The translations under genes were made by a program, and so were the position numbers. A stretch of 64,000 nucleotides of DNA from Adiantum capillus-veneris (lineage: Eukaryota; Streptophyta; Polypodiopsida; Polypodiales; Pteridaceae): the NCBI GenBank assembly GCA_014529385.2, contig CM043963.1:75337912-75401911 (forward strand). Reading direction: 5' to 3'. The stretch's first letter is position 1. Every line of letters begins with the position of its first letter. Shown piece after piece: positions 45,971 through 56,686 of this stretch. The notes beneath the pieces are model-generated. The model worked only from the letters and a program-made list of their open reading frames with translations, did no database searches and had not been told where the DNA came from.

Positions 45971-46012
45971 CTGCAAAATGATACACTTACATTTAGATTA
46001 ATCAGAGCTTGC

Positions 46013-46120
46013 TCCAAGAAAACAGGTCGTTTCTGAACACACTTGACTTTATCATGAGATCTGCCTTTGCATGCATGCTGACCGACAAAGCACAGAAAGC
46101 AAGGTTTAAAGAATGAGCCT
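46013..46120 (-). pseudogene. Decayed duplicate of exon a
   Basis: Begins with the same acceptor context (TTTTGCAG then AGGCTCAT) and encodes AHSLNLAFCALSVS, AKADLMIK, compared with AHPLYLGCCALSAM, EKADLIIN in exon a. It is 108 bases against 130, a net loss of 22 bases that shifts the frame. The donor GTAAGT has become GCAAGC. Tandem duplication of one exon followed by decay is the simplest reading. It lies 42 bp upstream of exon a in gene sense. Confidence 0.7.
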
Positions 46121-47345
46121 CTGCAAAAGATAGCATGAATAGTCGGGTTCAGCAAGGCCCCTCATATGTTAACTTAGATGTGAGACATTAAAAACAACAA
46201 GGCCTTATGATGTATGTTAAATGTCTGTAGAAGGAAAAGTGTCATGCTATGTGTGCTCTCCGTGTAGTGTGCATAAAGTCTCACTCTCAATGAAACATAC
46301 AGGCAGATGACTACTGCTAAATGACCATACATTAGAACATGCTCAAATCAAAATATGGCCACCTCAATTTTTCACAAGGAGGATTCGAGGTCGGCTCAAA
46401 TTGCAAGATTTTTAGTTAAAACGTTCAATTTTATATAGAATTTTCATTCTCAAATATGGTTTTCAGCTTCTCAAAAAGGGGGTGAAAGGGACCCAAAGCA
46501 GGCTCCATAAAATCATTTTCCTGAGCCCTGATTACAAAAACCAGCCGGCAGCAATCTCGGCTCCTGATCCAGGACCAACAGGATACATTGGGGGTGTAGA
46601 GGCTCAACAATGCGTGGAATGTGCTGTGAGACTACGTACTTAATCTAGACCTCGGACAAAGACAGACAATAATCAAACTGATAGTTAGTCCACAATATAC
46701 AAGAGTAAAACAAATATAGCGGGTGAGTAGACTACTATGGTGGGCGATCATCCAAGTATGTGGCAGCCACTACTCAACCATCTCACGCCAAAGTGCTTTA
46801 GTATTCAGTGACTAGGACTGGACCGAGACCAGGAATACCCCACATCTACGAATAGGACTAGCCCCACTTCCATGAATGGGAAATGGTTAAAACTTAAACC
46901 GGCCAAATATTGGAGCCGCATAGCAATTAAATTTGGCTGCCTTGGACTTGATTCGAAACTTGAATTGCTTCACCCTCTCCTTGAGAGAGTCATAGAGCAG
47001 CACGTTAAATACAAATGGCATAAACAATACAAATATCTCACACTTGGGGAGACCACAGAGCAGTAATCACCCCATCAACATTGGGCTGCTCTCTCATGAG
47101 AAAGTCATACTACGATATGGCAAAAATGTCTCTCTTGCACAGGATGGTCAGGTGAGTAGGGTGTATCAACATTTCACATGCCGTAATAGTGTTTGCTTAA
47201 GAGAGCTTGGAAAAGGTGCGAGTATTGGAGTCTGCCTTACGAAAGGACTGCATATCCAACTGTACCAAGTAACTCAAGGTTGGCACGGCAACCACCGGAC
47301 AACTCACCAAAGGATGCTTTAATGTCAGCATCTAAGATGGTTTTA
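46121..47345. other. No gene seen
   Basis: AT-rich unique sequence. No exon of the acetolactate synthase-like gene, repeat or domain could be recognised. If the host gene is intact this is intron. Confidence 0.4.
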
Positions 47346-47410
47346 GGTAGTGTATCTGCTGCCAATACATGCAGACCCGGCCAATTCAACTGCTATGCCA
47401 TAAACTTCAA
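47346..47410 (+). repeat. Direct repeat copy 1 (about 65 bp)
   Basis: GGTAGTGTATCTGCTGCCAA and the following 45 bases recur at 47797-47860 with about eight differences. Unit spacing is 451 bp. The second copy overlaps the start of the plus-strand gag relic, so these may be remnants of terminal repeats of that element. Confidence 0.75.
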
Positions 47411-47796
47411 CGATACCCTAGGCAGGTCCATATGTGAATCAATTTCAAATATTGAGGTAGATGCCAGAGTGTCACAGAGTGATCATGTGGCATGATCATA
47501 CCGGACCGTATGAGGAGAGGAAGAGCCTATAGTCGAGCTGGAGAGGATCGACAGACCCAAGTCTAAGCATGGGTGCATGTAAAATGAAGATCCGATCTGA
47601 ATCATGGCGCAAAATACACCGCATTTTATGAGATGCTGCCAGGATTCATATGGCTGCTATATGGGAATTGGACACAAGGCCTACTTTCCGAACAATTAAT
47701 GAAAGTGTTGACATTTTGAGGTCACTAAGCTTTTCGGGCGCTAGCATTTGATATCAGTTGCTTTTGGGCCTGTGTGCCTTTATAAGTGTGCACTTG

Positions 47797-47860
47797 GGTA
47801 GTGTATCTGCTGCCAATACATGCAAACTCCGCCAATTCAATTGCTATGTGATAAACTCAA
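47797..47860 (+). repeat. Direct repeat copy 2
   Basis: Second copy of the repeat at 47346-47410. Between the copies, near 47746, TTTGATATCAG resembles a decayed initiator tRNA-Met primer site (TGGTATCAG). Confidence 0.7.
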
Positions 47861-48980
47861 TTCTTCTCTGACAGAGGATCTGTTCCAACTACATAGAGAC
47901 TCTAAGCCGGAGTATGAGTATGAGGAACAAGAAGCTAAAGAAAACTCGAATACGATGATGAAAGTCAAAGCAAAGCCAAATTCGTCGACATCTACAAACA
48001 AGAAGGGTTCCAATTCTGCTATCAGTGTAGATCTTCAAAAAGAGATCCAGCGCCAAGTGTACCAACAGTTGATTAGCATGCGGCACATTCCGGCTCGCAA
48101 GCGACGTAAGTTGAAATCTTTTCCGGGCTTCCTAGGCAAAAAGCCTGCTTTTTCGGGAATGGCGGCTATGGGAACTCATGTGGATGCATTTGGTTCTTGG
48201 GGGTGCCCGTAGGGGTGCTTTTCAAAAACACCATTGAGATGCACTCAACTCAAATGAGGAGGACTTGGACGACTCACAGGAGAAAGAAAAGGAGATCTAG
48301 AGGCCACAAAACAGGAGCCATGCTTTGCAGATATAGAGGGTGCTATAATTATTCTGAGGATGATGAAGACAAGGACGATCAGAGGAAGACGACAAGCTTT
48401 TGGATCCACTTTTTGGTGGAGAGGGAGCCACATCTCGCGGTTGACGGCCGAAATGAGAAGGGCTAAGAAAGATCTCGAAGATGGGAAACACAGTGTCAAC
48501 TTTGATACTTTCTCCGGATTCGGAGACAAGATGCATTGGCCTTTATTCAACAGCATGATACGGCTTTCCCAAGAGGCAATTTTACCAAAGCTTCCAAAGT
48601 GAGCAAAGTAGTCTCTCATCTGAAGGGGTTTGCAACACTTTTGTTGCACGGACATGCACCACGTAGTTAGGTGGGATTCAAGCGATTATTTTCATCATTG
48701 TGGTTGACACCAAAGTATGAAGCCAAAGTTTTGACTCCTTGGAATCATCTCACAATAACAAAGGAAGACACACTTTCAACATACAATCAGAGATTTTGGG
48801 ACACTTTTCTACCTGTAGCTCCTTTCAAGAATGTCTCTTTAAAGGAGCAAATGGAGTGCTATTGTTGTGGCTTATCCGACGAGCTAAAAGCTATTGCCTG
48901 GTCTAGGTTTAAAAAAATTTCTTTTCTCGTTTTTGGTGCAACCAGTTTGAAGGCTCAGAAGGTTCAAAGTGCAAAGTGAT
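47820..48980 (+). pseudogene. LTR retrotransposon gag relic, plus strand
   Basis: Broken gag of a plant LTR retrotransposon. It includes an N-terminal part with DLQKEIQRQVYQQL, an acidic/basic linker, VNFDTFSGFGDKMHWPLF near 48500, and a C-terminal core at 48671-48979 (TPWNHLTITKEDTLSTYNQR; LKEQMECYCCGLSDELK). The CCGL motif and surroundings match the gag of the minus-strand element (SFKEQIERFCCGLPKEIRDY at 50086-49814). There are stops and frameshifts throughout; no zinc knuckle, protease or polymerase follows. It is a relative of the neighbouring element but in opposite orientation. Confidence 0.65.
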
Positions 48981-49177
48981 AATTTGAATTCAAAGCCCGA
49001 TATCTGGGTTTCAAGCTGAACTTTACAGCTCGGGACTTGGATCTAAGAGCATGAAGTTATGGATATCAAAATTTGGCACCAAATAAAGAAGGGAGGGTTG
49101 GATAGCGTAGGTGCATACCCTCTGATTGCACATGAGCACAACTAGTGTCTGTTAGGTGTAGGCATTGGGGAGTGTTC

Positions 49178-49522
49178 TATAACAAACTTGGACACCCCAA
49201 GTCTAGAATCTGTCGCGACACCAGAGAGAATCACTTGAAATACTTTACAACTTTAAAATCGCAGTTCAATTTGGTGGACACGGCCCAGCGTAGTTCTGTG
49301 CCCAGACAGATCGGCCCCAAAGACTGGCGCCCCTTTCAGTATTTCTTTTATATTAATCTTTGAGCAAAGTACAACTCTCACAGGGTCCTCCACTCTCAGA
49401 CTCTACGTCCAGATGCTCTGAGAAGTAAGGCCCTTAGGGCTCTTTTATTCTTACAAGGGATGCCAAAAGCAGAGCCCCAAAATTAGATAAACTCAAAAGC
49501 AAAGGTTCCAAAAGCTCTTTTT
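49178..49522 (-). repeat. 3' LTR, partial
   Basis: About 345 bp matching 51231-51568. Shared blocks include TTCTTTTATATTAAT and AAGGCCCTTAGGGC. The terminal TG of the plus reading has become TA. The U3 part present in the other LTR is lost. Confidence 0.75.
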
Positions 49523-49689
49523 CCAGAATTAACAGATTCCTTCATAAAACATTGTTATATTCAAAATTTAAAATCACCTACCAGAAAGTCTTGTTTCATA
49601 AATTCATAAAGCAAAATAATGCTGATTCAAATATTTATTCTGGAACGAGTATCGCCTCGTCCTAGTGTTCTTTCAATCTGCCAGTCATC

Positions 49690-51059
49690 CTGATTCTTGT
49701 GCCCTTTTGGGGCACCGTGTAGCGATATGTCCTTGTTCTCCACATTCAAAACACTTTCCTTCTTTGAAATATTCATCTCTTTGATCTTTTGTGAGAGAAG
49801 GTCGTCTATCTCTTCATCGATTGTTTCTGCTATGACTTGTTGAAGGTTCATCTGATGGGTAAGTCAATTTACTCGAATGTATAGCAAATCCTCGCTTCGC
49901 GTGTCCCATCAACTGTTGTATAGACTCGGACTTCCTTTTGAGACAGTAGTCTCGAATTTCTTTGGGAAGCCCACAACAAAATCGTTCAATTTGCTCCTTA
50001 AAACTGATCTTCTTAAAGGATGAAACAGGTAGAAAAATTTCCCTGAATCTTTCATAGTAAGAATTCAAAGATTTTGTCTTGACCATCCGAACATGGTTCT
50101 AGTCAGTAATCATGTCTCCTTCATATACTTGTGTGAGTCACGAAGAAATAAAGAGTTTCTTAAATTTCAACACTTTGTCAGTGCTTGTTTCCTTAACAAC
50201 AGAGTGGGGACCGCCATGTCCGTGCATTGCCTTTCAGAAAAGATGCCGCCCGACTGATCTTGGAGTGCTTTGTATAGAGGCCTCCAAAAGATGCTATGTC
50301 AAACTGTTGGATAAAGGCTTAAGCCTTGGCAGCATCTCGAAACCCTGAAAAAGTGCTCAAACTTTAATGCTTGTCCTCCCTCTTTGAATTCTTTGGGCTT
50401 TTTGCCCTTGTCATCGAGGAAATCATATTGATTGGCTCTATAAAACTGCTTTCTTTTTGCATAAAAGATGTGATCTTTCCGTCGTTTCTTGCTCTTACTG
50501 TCCTCATCACTCCAGTCAAAAGAAGATGAGGTTTCCGAGATGTCAAAAGATGAGGACGAACTGGGCAATCCTTCGAAGCGTACACGCTTCTTCTACTTTC
50601 TGGCGTTTTCAAAAGTGGATTTTTGACCCAAGTAACCAGGGGAAATTAGTTCCCTTCGTACGTTGCTTCATTTGCTTTTCTGACGGCTTCTTTGTGTCCA
50701 GAAGCTGATTGATTTGGGCCTGGACAGCATCATGGAGTTCTTCTTCAGTAAACATTCTCGAAGTAGGAGGCTTCTTGATCGCCGTTTTGATGGGTGGTTG
50801 TGTGGCTTTCTGCCACTAGGTGTGCACTTCTACGATGGATTGCTGAGACAAAAATTTTGCAAATTTCGGATCCTTCGCAATTTTAGTCATCTGCTTTGTT
50901 GCCTCGTTAGCTGTTGTCGACGTTCCATCTGTTCAAGTTCGTACTGAGTAGGCAGAGGTGGCCATACTCTTCCTCTGTTTGATCATGAGAATCTTCTTCG
51001 TGATTTCCTCCCGCATTAGCATATGTAGAAGAAGTCGACTGATTCTTGTTGGAATCCAT
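49690..51059 (-). pseudogene. gag of the LTR element, frameshifted
   Basis: Starts MDSNKNQSTSSTYANAGGNH. A conserved helix segment (FTEEELHDAVQAQINQLL) is at about 50750. An acidic-to-basic linker (DWSDEDSKSKKRRK) is at about 50510. The retrotransposon gag core (LNSYYERFREIFLPVSSFKK; CCGLPKEIRDYC) is at 50086-49900. A zinc knuckle of CCHC type (CFECGEQGHIATRCP) is readable at 49753-49712 in a shifted frame. Several frameshifts and stops. Expected role: capsid and RNA packaging protein of the virus-like particle. Confidence 0.72.
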
Positions 51060-51217
51060 AAGTAATATTGGATTCTTAATGCGCGATGTATGAAGGGTGG
51101 GAGTGACTAGTAAGTTTGGGATCGGGGACACGAAGATACCTCAAATAGCAATTTCCAAGAGTGCCATGTCTGCAATTTGATAGGACCAGTATGCTTTGAG
51201 AAAAGCACACGACTGAT

Positions 51218-51229
51218 GCTCTGATACCA
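51218..51229 (-). other. Primer binding site, initiator tRNA-Met
   Basis: The minus strand reads TGGTATCAGAGC, the standard plant primer site complementary to the 3' end of initiator tRNA-Met, one base inside the 5' LTR end (51231). It fixes the element orientation and LTR boundary. Confidence 0.88.
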
Positions 51230-51230
51230 T

Positions 51231-51834
51231 TGTAATAAACTTGGACAGTCTAGAATCTGTCGCAACACCAGAGAGAATCATTTAAAATACTTCAAAACTT
51301 TAAAATCACAGTTCAAGTTGGTCGACATGGCCCGACGTAGTTCCGTGCCCAAAGAGATTGGCCCCAAAGACTGGTGCCCCTTTCGGTATTTCTTTTATAT
51401 TAATGTTTGAGCGAAGTACAACTCCCACACGGTCCACCGCTCTCAGACTCTGCGTCCAGATGCTCTGAGAAGTGAGGCCCTTAGGGCTCTTTTATTCTTA
51501 CAAGGGATGCCAAAAGCAGAGCCCCAAAATCAGTTAAACTCAAAAGCAAAGGTTCCTAAAGCTTCAAACTTAAAAGCAAATAAGTTCCAAAAGCAACTAG
51601 TCCTCAAAGCAGCCAGCGCAAATTATGGAATTCCGTACAGCTTCCACGTCAGCATGTCAGCGTGAATTGCGGGTGTTTGTACAACTGCCACGTCAGCATG
51701 TCAGCGTGAATTGCGGGCGTTTGTACAACTGCCACGTCATCATCCAATCAGCATAATTTCCGGGCTGCCACGCCAACAATCAGCGTGTGTGTGTGTGTGT
51801 GTCCGGGGGCTTGCCACGTCACCAATTTGTGACA
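51231..51834 (-). repeat. 5' LTR (604 bp)
   Basis: In element sense it begins TGTCACAAATTGG and ends TTTATTACA. It contains a (CA)/(GT) run near 51783-51802, two 44-bp tandem units in U3, and an ATATAAAAG TATA-like box (about 51391-51399). It is followed by the TGTTC target duplication. Confidence 0.75.
51641..51728. repeat. 44-bp tandem repeat with CACGTC in LTR U3
   Basis: Two 44-bp units (51641-51684, 51685-51728) differ at two positions. A third partial unit starts at 51729. Each begins with CCACGTCA, an ACGT-core sequence of the kind bound by plant bZIP factors. Repeated enhancer-like units in U3 are common in LTR promoters; the regulatory role is inferred. Confidence 0.7.
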
Positions 51835-51839
51835 TGTTC

Positions 51840-52457
51840 CCATAGTCTAGCACCAATACCAAGCCTAGGTAATAACTACATACGAAGCACCTCTTATTAT
51901 TAGTTATTAACTTACTAATGCATAATTTAAAGTTGTGGGATTTACAGTCAGCTACTCGACCTAGCACTAATTCCCTATATAAGTGATCCTAGCGGTCACT
52001 TATCCAATTAAGTCCATTACCCACAACACAAGCACCAGCAGCACCATACCCTGGCGATTTTGCCTAGCACCAACCATTAGCCATGGCGTTTTTCCATCGA
52101 GCACTAGATCAGCCCTAGCGTTTCCAACACACAACAAGAGATTGGTATTGCAACCTCAGATCAGCCCTAGCATTAGAAAGTCAGCCCTCAAGCATCATAT
52201 TATCGCCAACGTTTCCAGATTTCAACCTCCCATACATCATTAGCACCAGAATTATCAGTTGTCAGCCATCCTCAACATCAATTTCACTAGCATTTTGCAT
52301 TTCCAGCCCTTAGTCTCGCAGATCCAAGCATACCCCAAGATCCCATCAGCATCTCAACATCTAGGACCATTGTATCAGCATTTGTGCAATCTAAAGCAAA
52401 TACCTCTCTAGCGATAGAAGGGGGGGCCTTGGAAGGGGTTGGGACCCCATCTAGCAA

Positions 52458-52460
<3 letters not shown>
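51840..52460. other. No gene seen
   Basis: Unique sequence rich in CAGCC/CTAGC words. TATATAAG at about 51976 is a TATA-like element on the plus strand, followed by an AAGTGA/TCACTT inverted repeat. No downstream ORF supports a promoter call. Confidence 0.35.

Positions 52461-52522
<62 letters not shown>
52461..52522. repeat. (CT)n at T2 5' side
   Basis: A perfect (CT)n run of about 62 bases. LINE T2 coding sequence begins immediately after it (GGGACCCTATGG). Confidence 0.92.
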
Positions 52523-52524
<2 letters not shown>

Positions 52525-52528
52525 GACC

Positions 52529-53042
52529 CTATGGAAGCTAGGAACTACCGCACTAGCATGATTGGACACACATTGGCACGGTTGTATGCATCCATTCTTG
52601 AGCAACAATTGAGTAGATGGGCAAAGAGAGAGGGTGTATGGACAGTAGGACAAGCGGGTTTCATGAGAGGTTTCTCTACTCTTGATCATATTCTGAGTCC
52701 TGACACTCAGAGCCATTATCGAGGAGGGGAGATCACGTTGGTGCATCCAAAGTCGGTCGGAGCGGGCCGTTTTGCCAAGGGTTTGCAAGGCCATTGTGTT
52801 TGTTTGGGTGTGGCTTTCATGGAGGTGTGTTCCCATGGAGCCTAGAGAGTTTATTGGCTGTGTTGTTTTGCCGAGCTGGCCGTGATGGCGCTCGTGGTGA
52901 TGTATAGTGTTTTTTTGGTGCTATTTAAGTGAAGGATTGCCCAACAGTGCGTCTATCCACCAGCCCCCTTCTCTTTTCTGCTACGTCTCTATGTGTGTGT
53001 CGGTGCTGGAGGATGTGTGTCTGCAGACCGCTTTTGTGTGGT

Positions 53043-53081
<39 letters not shown>

Positions 53082-55223
53082 TTTTTTGTGTGCGTTGGTG
53101 GCATGTGCGATAGTGACTGTGCAGATGTTGTGAGTACGCGTGTGTTTGGTCTTGGTGAATTGTTTTGTGTGAAAACGGAGGTTTGATTGTGTGAGTGAGT
53201 TGTTTGAAGGTGTTTTCTGAGTGGATTGGGGTGTTGTGTATACCCTGGGCTATAGAGAGGCATTTTGTGTGTGTACTGGGTGTGTTCCCCATCCCCCCTC
53301 TCCAACGTGGGAGACGGCTCTATTGTCGCCTTGTGGATTTCCGCAAAGCCTTTGATACAGTTCCCAGAGCTAGATTGATCCGCAAATTGCAGGAGATGGG
53401 GGTACCTAAAGAGTTGATTTGGGGGATGATGGCTCTATACAAGTCGGTAGTGTGGCATGTACGCACTCTAGAGGGTATTTCTGATTTAGTTCACTCCCCT
53501 ATTGGGGTGAAATAGGGCTGTTCGCTATCTCCTACACTATTTGGCATGTATGTGGATGAGGTTCCCGACTACATTGAGAGGGATGGTGATAGAGGAGCAC
53601 AGTTGGCAGGGACATGGATCCCACTATTGTTATATGCAGATGATATTGTGTTGATTTCTAAGTGTGCCTTACATGGTTGTCATAATTTTTTGCTATAAGT
53701 GTCATTTAGATGCTTTGTACACATTTGCCCACGATAGTGGATTGTCTATTAACATGGGGAAAACCAAGGTTATGGTGTTTAACACCACACCAAAATGGGT
53801 CAGGAGGTCAGCACCCACTTTTACATATGGCAAGGAGACGGTGGAGTATACAGATGCATACGGTGTTTCCATTGAGGAGAGCAACAGAAACTAGCTTGAC
53901 AAGAGCTTAGGCAGCCTTGGGAGGATTGGAGAAGATGTGTTCATAGGTTCAGTTTCACGAACTTCGAGCAAAGCTGTGGCCTTTTGACACTCTAGTGGCT
54001 TCAGCTATGCTTTATGGGGTTCAGATTTGGGGACCCTCAGTGGACCACCATGGAAGATCTGGTAGCACTGATGGATGGAGATGTATGGAGAGAGTCTTTA
54101 TGATCTCTCGGCTGATTCGGGCTAAGGCCTCAGTGCCACATGAGATTATTCGAGCCGAGCTAGCTGCCCCCCCTCTCATAGGTGAGGCCCTTACTGATCA
54201 GTTTCCTTCATGCATAAATTATGGGACCTCCCCAGAGACAAATATGCTCGGCTAACCCTTGAGTCATCCTGACAGCTAGCGCTACAGGGGGACAACATGC
54301 TGGTATGGGTAGATGATATCATGGTTTCACTCACATGGGTTCACCATGGATAGACTGCCGCCATTCCAATACTCCTTGGATGCACCCTCCCTTTCTCTCA
54401 CACGCAGAAAGACCACTAGACTTTTACGTCAAGATTTGATTCAACTAGATACCAGAGGCACAAGGATACAGCCGATGCAAGAGTTGGGCACAGAGATGGC
54501 TTTCTATAGAGAGTATCTTCTCCAACTAACAGAGGATGGATATGTGATCAGACTAGCCTATATGGACACTCACTTATCCTATCGGATACAATGTGCTATT
54601 GGTCAGATGAGCACATCAAGGCATCAGCTAGAGATTGAGACCGGCAGAGTTAGGAGAGTACCGACAGAGGCCATGATATGCCAATTGTGTTACATAGAGC
54701 CAAAGATAGAGTTACATCACATTTCTCATTGTCCGGTATACTATGAGATACGAGGCCGCTTTCACTGTCTATTCAAAGAGGGCTTTGGACCGTTGGCTAG
54801 AGTCATGAGATATCAGGATCAGAGATGCCTCGGGTTGTTTTTGCTCAGACACAGGGAGAGTCTCTTGAGGAGACCAGGCACTAGGAGACATTCACAAAGG
54901 GAGATGACTCACTTCTTTAGAGTAGGGACTCAACAGCCAGATGAGCAGGCTTCACAGTAAACTTCAGAGCCCACTTATACCAGAGGTATATTAGTGGACA
55001 GAGCCACTAAGCTACGAGAGCTAGACGCCCACGTCTACGAGGGCGACCACCACATCGATGGAGGCTCCATCAGAGGATCAGGACTATCCTAGCACGATAT
55101 GGGAGACGGCCTGTACAACTATTTACAGAGGCAGACATTGATGAAGCTCTTCAGAGATCGATGCAAATACTTTGCCAGACAACGCCCGATGACGAGCATC
55201 CTCGAGCATTGATGATGATGATG
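52529..55223 (+). pseudogene. T2 reverse transcriptase ORF, broken
   Basis: Fingers region: NYRTSMIGHTLARLYASILE, VGQAGFMRGFSTLDHIL (52529-52700). After a GT-rich interruption the palm follows: LYCRLVDFRKAFDTVPR, VK-stop-GCSLSPTLFGMY (TAG for the Gln codon at 53513), LLLYADDIVLIS (near 53640). Further fragments are at 53710-53890 and 53995-54255 (RLIRAKASVPHEIIRAELAA). A long open C-terminal part follows at 54313-54960 with CQLCYIEPKIELHHISHCPV, a Cys/His finger typical of RT C-termini. An Arg-rich tail is readable to about 55210. No endonuclease is present in this truncated copy. Confidence 0.78.
52732..53300. repeat. GT-rich interruption of T2, with (CA)n at 53044-53077
   Basis: Low-complexity TG/GT-rich sequence with one clean (CA)n run separates two parts of one reverse transcriptase domain (TLRAIIEEG and RLYCRLVDFRKAF). 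Its origin is unclear: a nested insertion or microsatellite expansion. Confidence 0.6.
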
Positions 55224-55392
55224 ATAACTTTAGTCTGACGATTTTAGTCTTTTAGTTTAGTATTTCACTTTACTTTATTTTATTTTTGTACCCAAACATT
55301 GGATTAGATCCACAAGGATTGTATCAGTTTGGTCTCATGGGTCATTTTGGCATTTTGGAGACGTTTAATATAACATTTCATTTCATCTCTGA

Positions 55393-55393
<1 letters not shown>

Positions 55394-55458
<65 letters not shown>
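55394..55458. repeat. (CT)n at T2 3' end
   Basis: A perfect (CT)n run of about 65 bases directly after the T2 3' UTR. Confidence 0.92.
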
Positions 55459-55461
<3 letters not shown>

Positions 55462-56203
55462 CCTTTACTCAATATCATTCTCTCTTCTCTCTCTATTCTA
55501 TTGCACATTTCTCTCATGAAGTAAAAGGAACTCTCTCGAGAAGTAAAAGGAACCTTGAGTATGCACTGAGCACTCATCTTGAGTTATCAACATAAATCAC
55601 TTCCGCTGCAAATTACAATCCCGAAAGTGAGATAAATGTGAAGCCACCATGTAGCGCTTTTTATCCCACATACCATGGTATTGGGCCAAGGTGGGGAGTA
55701 TACATATCAAATGAAGACTATGTCCTTAGCATCACAAAGGAGAGGAGCTCCTTGGGGAGCTCTCCTCCCCTTGGCTATGGCGGCACCCTATGTTTCTCCT
55801 TCCCTACATGCCCACGTGTGCTGGTGTTTCCCTTGGTCATGCTGGTGTTGTTGCGCTATTGGTTGGAGTGTTGGAGTTCATGCGGGGGCCTGTGGCTGCC
55901 CGCCCCTTGCCATTGAAGTGGAGACTTTCCTGCCTGATGATTGGGCCACCTGCTTGTACATCAAGGAAATCTTTTATTGAGGGGATGGCCTCATACTTGC
56001 CGAGCCACCATAATTGGCAAGTTGCATGCTCATGCAACCAGAAATAGCAAAACGGGAAGGCATGCCAAAAAAAAAACTCTTGTTTTGACAGGGAAGAGAG
56101 AAAAGTTTTGTATAGACAGAGAAAGATCAAGCTTTCCATAGCTAAAGAAGGTTTTTCCTCCAATTTTTGAGCCATGTCTTCCTTGCTCAGCTCTTGTACA
56201 CAC

Positions 56204-56204
<1 letters not shown>
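55459..56204. other. No gene seen
   Basis: Unique sequence between T2 and element I. It has an overlapping direct repeat AGTAAAAGGAAC (near 55519 and 55543). Open frames on both strands near 55640-56170 show no domain. Possibly host intron. Confidence 0.4.

Positions 56205-56249
<45 letters not shown>
56205..56249. repeat. (GT)n at I 5' side
   Basis: A perfect (GT)n run of 45 bases on the plus strand, where element I begins. Confidence 0.92.
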
Positions 56250-56250
<1 letters not shown>

Positions 56251-56686
56251 TAGAAGTTGTCGTTTCGCCAGCGAGGGTGTGTGTGTGTGTTGGGGTACGC
56301 ACTGTTGCCCCTGCGTGACAGCTCCTGCGCGTTTTTACCCAGCGCGCCCTCCTGCTCGACGCTGCTGAGGAGAGCAGTTTTGCCCAGCACGTCTGTCAGT
56401 GACAGTGCGGCAGGTTTTGCACGCCAAGTTGTGGCCAGCGCTATTCTGTCTGGTCTCGCTGTGCAGGACTGGCAGGGCAGATTGTACACAGGTTAGATTT
56501 TGAGTAAAGCTCCAATTCACAGGGCAGAATTCAGCAGATGTATGTTGCTATGGGTTTTGGTTGCTTCTTTCTGTGAAGTATCTACAGAGCTTTGGTTCGT
56601 ATGTTATTTGCAAGGTCTTCTCCACAGTAGATTGCAAAATTTTCTCGCCAATCGGTTTTGTTTGAACAAGGGGTTTCTTTTAATTT
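56250..56686 (+). promoter_or_regulatory. I 5' untranslated region
   Basis: Non-coding, GC- and GT-rich near its start (a further GTGTGTGTGTG at 56276-56290), related to the G 5' region. Presumed site of an internal promoter, with no motif identified. Confidence 0.55.

Larger units (their letters stand above)
49178..51834 (-). mobile_element. Gag-only LTR retrotransposon with target duplication
   Basis: On the minus strand: 5' LTR 51834-51231 (TGT...ACA), primer site directly inside, gag, then a partial 3' LTR ending at 49178. The 5-bp TGTTC occurs at 49173-49177 and 51835-51839 as target duplication. The polymerase region and the U3 half of the 3' LTR are missing. The two LTRs differ at many sites, so the insertion is not recent. 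Confidence 0.78.
52523..55393 (+). mobile_element. LINE T2, between two (CT)n tracts
   Basis: A 5'-truncated copy of the T family. It starts inside the reverse transcriptase directly after (CT)n and ends with an AT-rich 3' UTR (ACATTTCATTTCATCTCTGA) at a second (CT)n tract. No poly(A). A GT-rich segment of about 570 bp interrupts the reverse transcriptase (52732-53300). Confidence 0.78.

Noticed and set aside
51970-52460. Plus-strand promoter followed by a gene, because of TATATAAG at 51976
   Set aside because: No credible ORF follows before the (CT)n tract and T2. A single TATA-like word is not enough.
55675-56175. Overlapping open frames on both strands with Cys/Trp-rich peptides
   Set aside because: No family resemblance. 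The peptides look like translated non-coding DNA, and no splice or promoter context was found.
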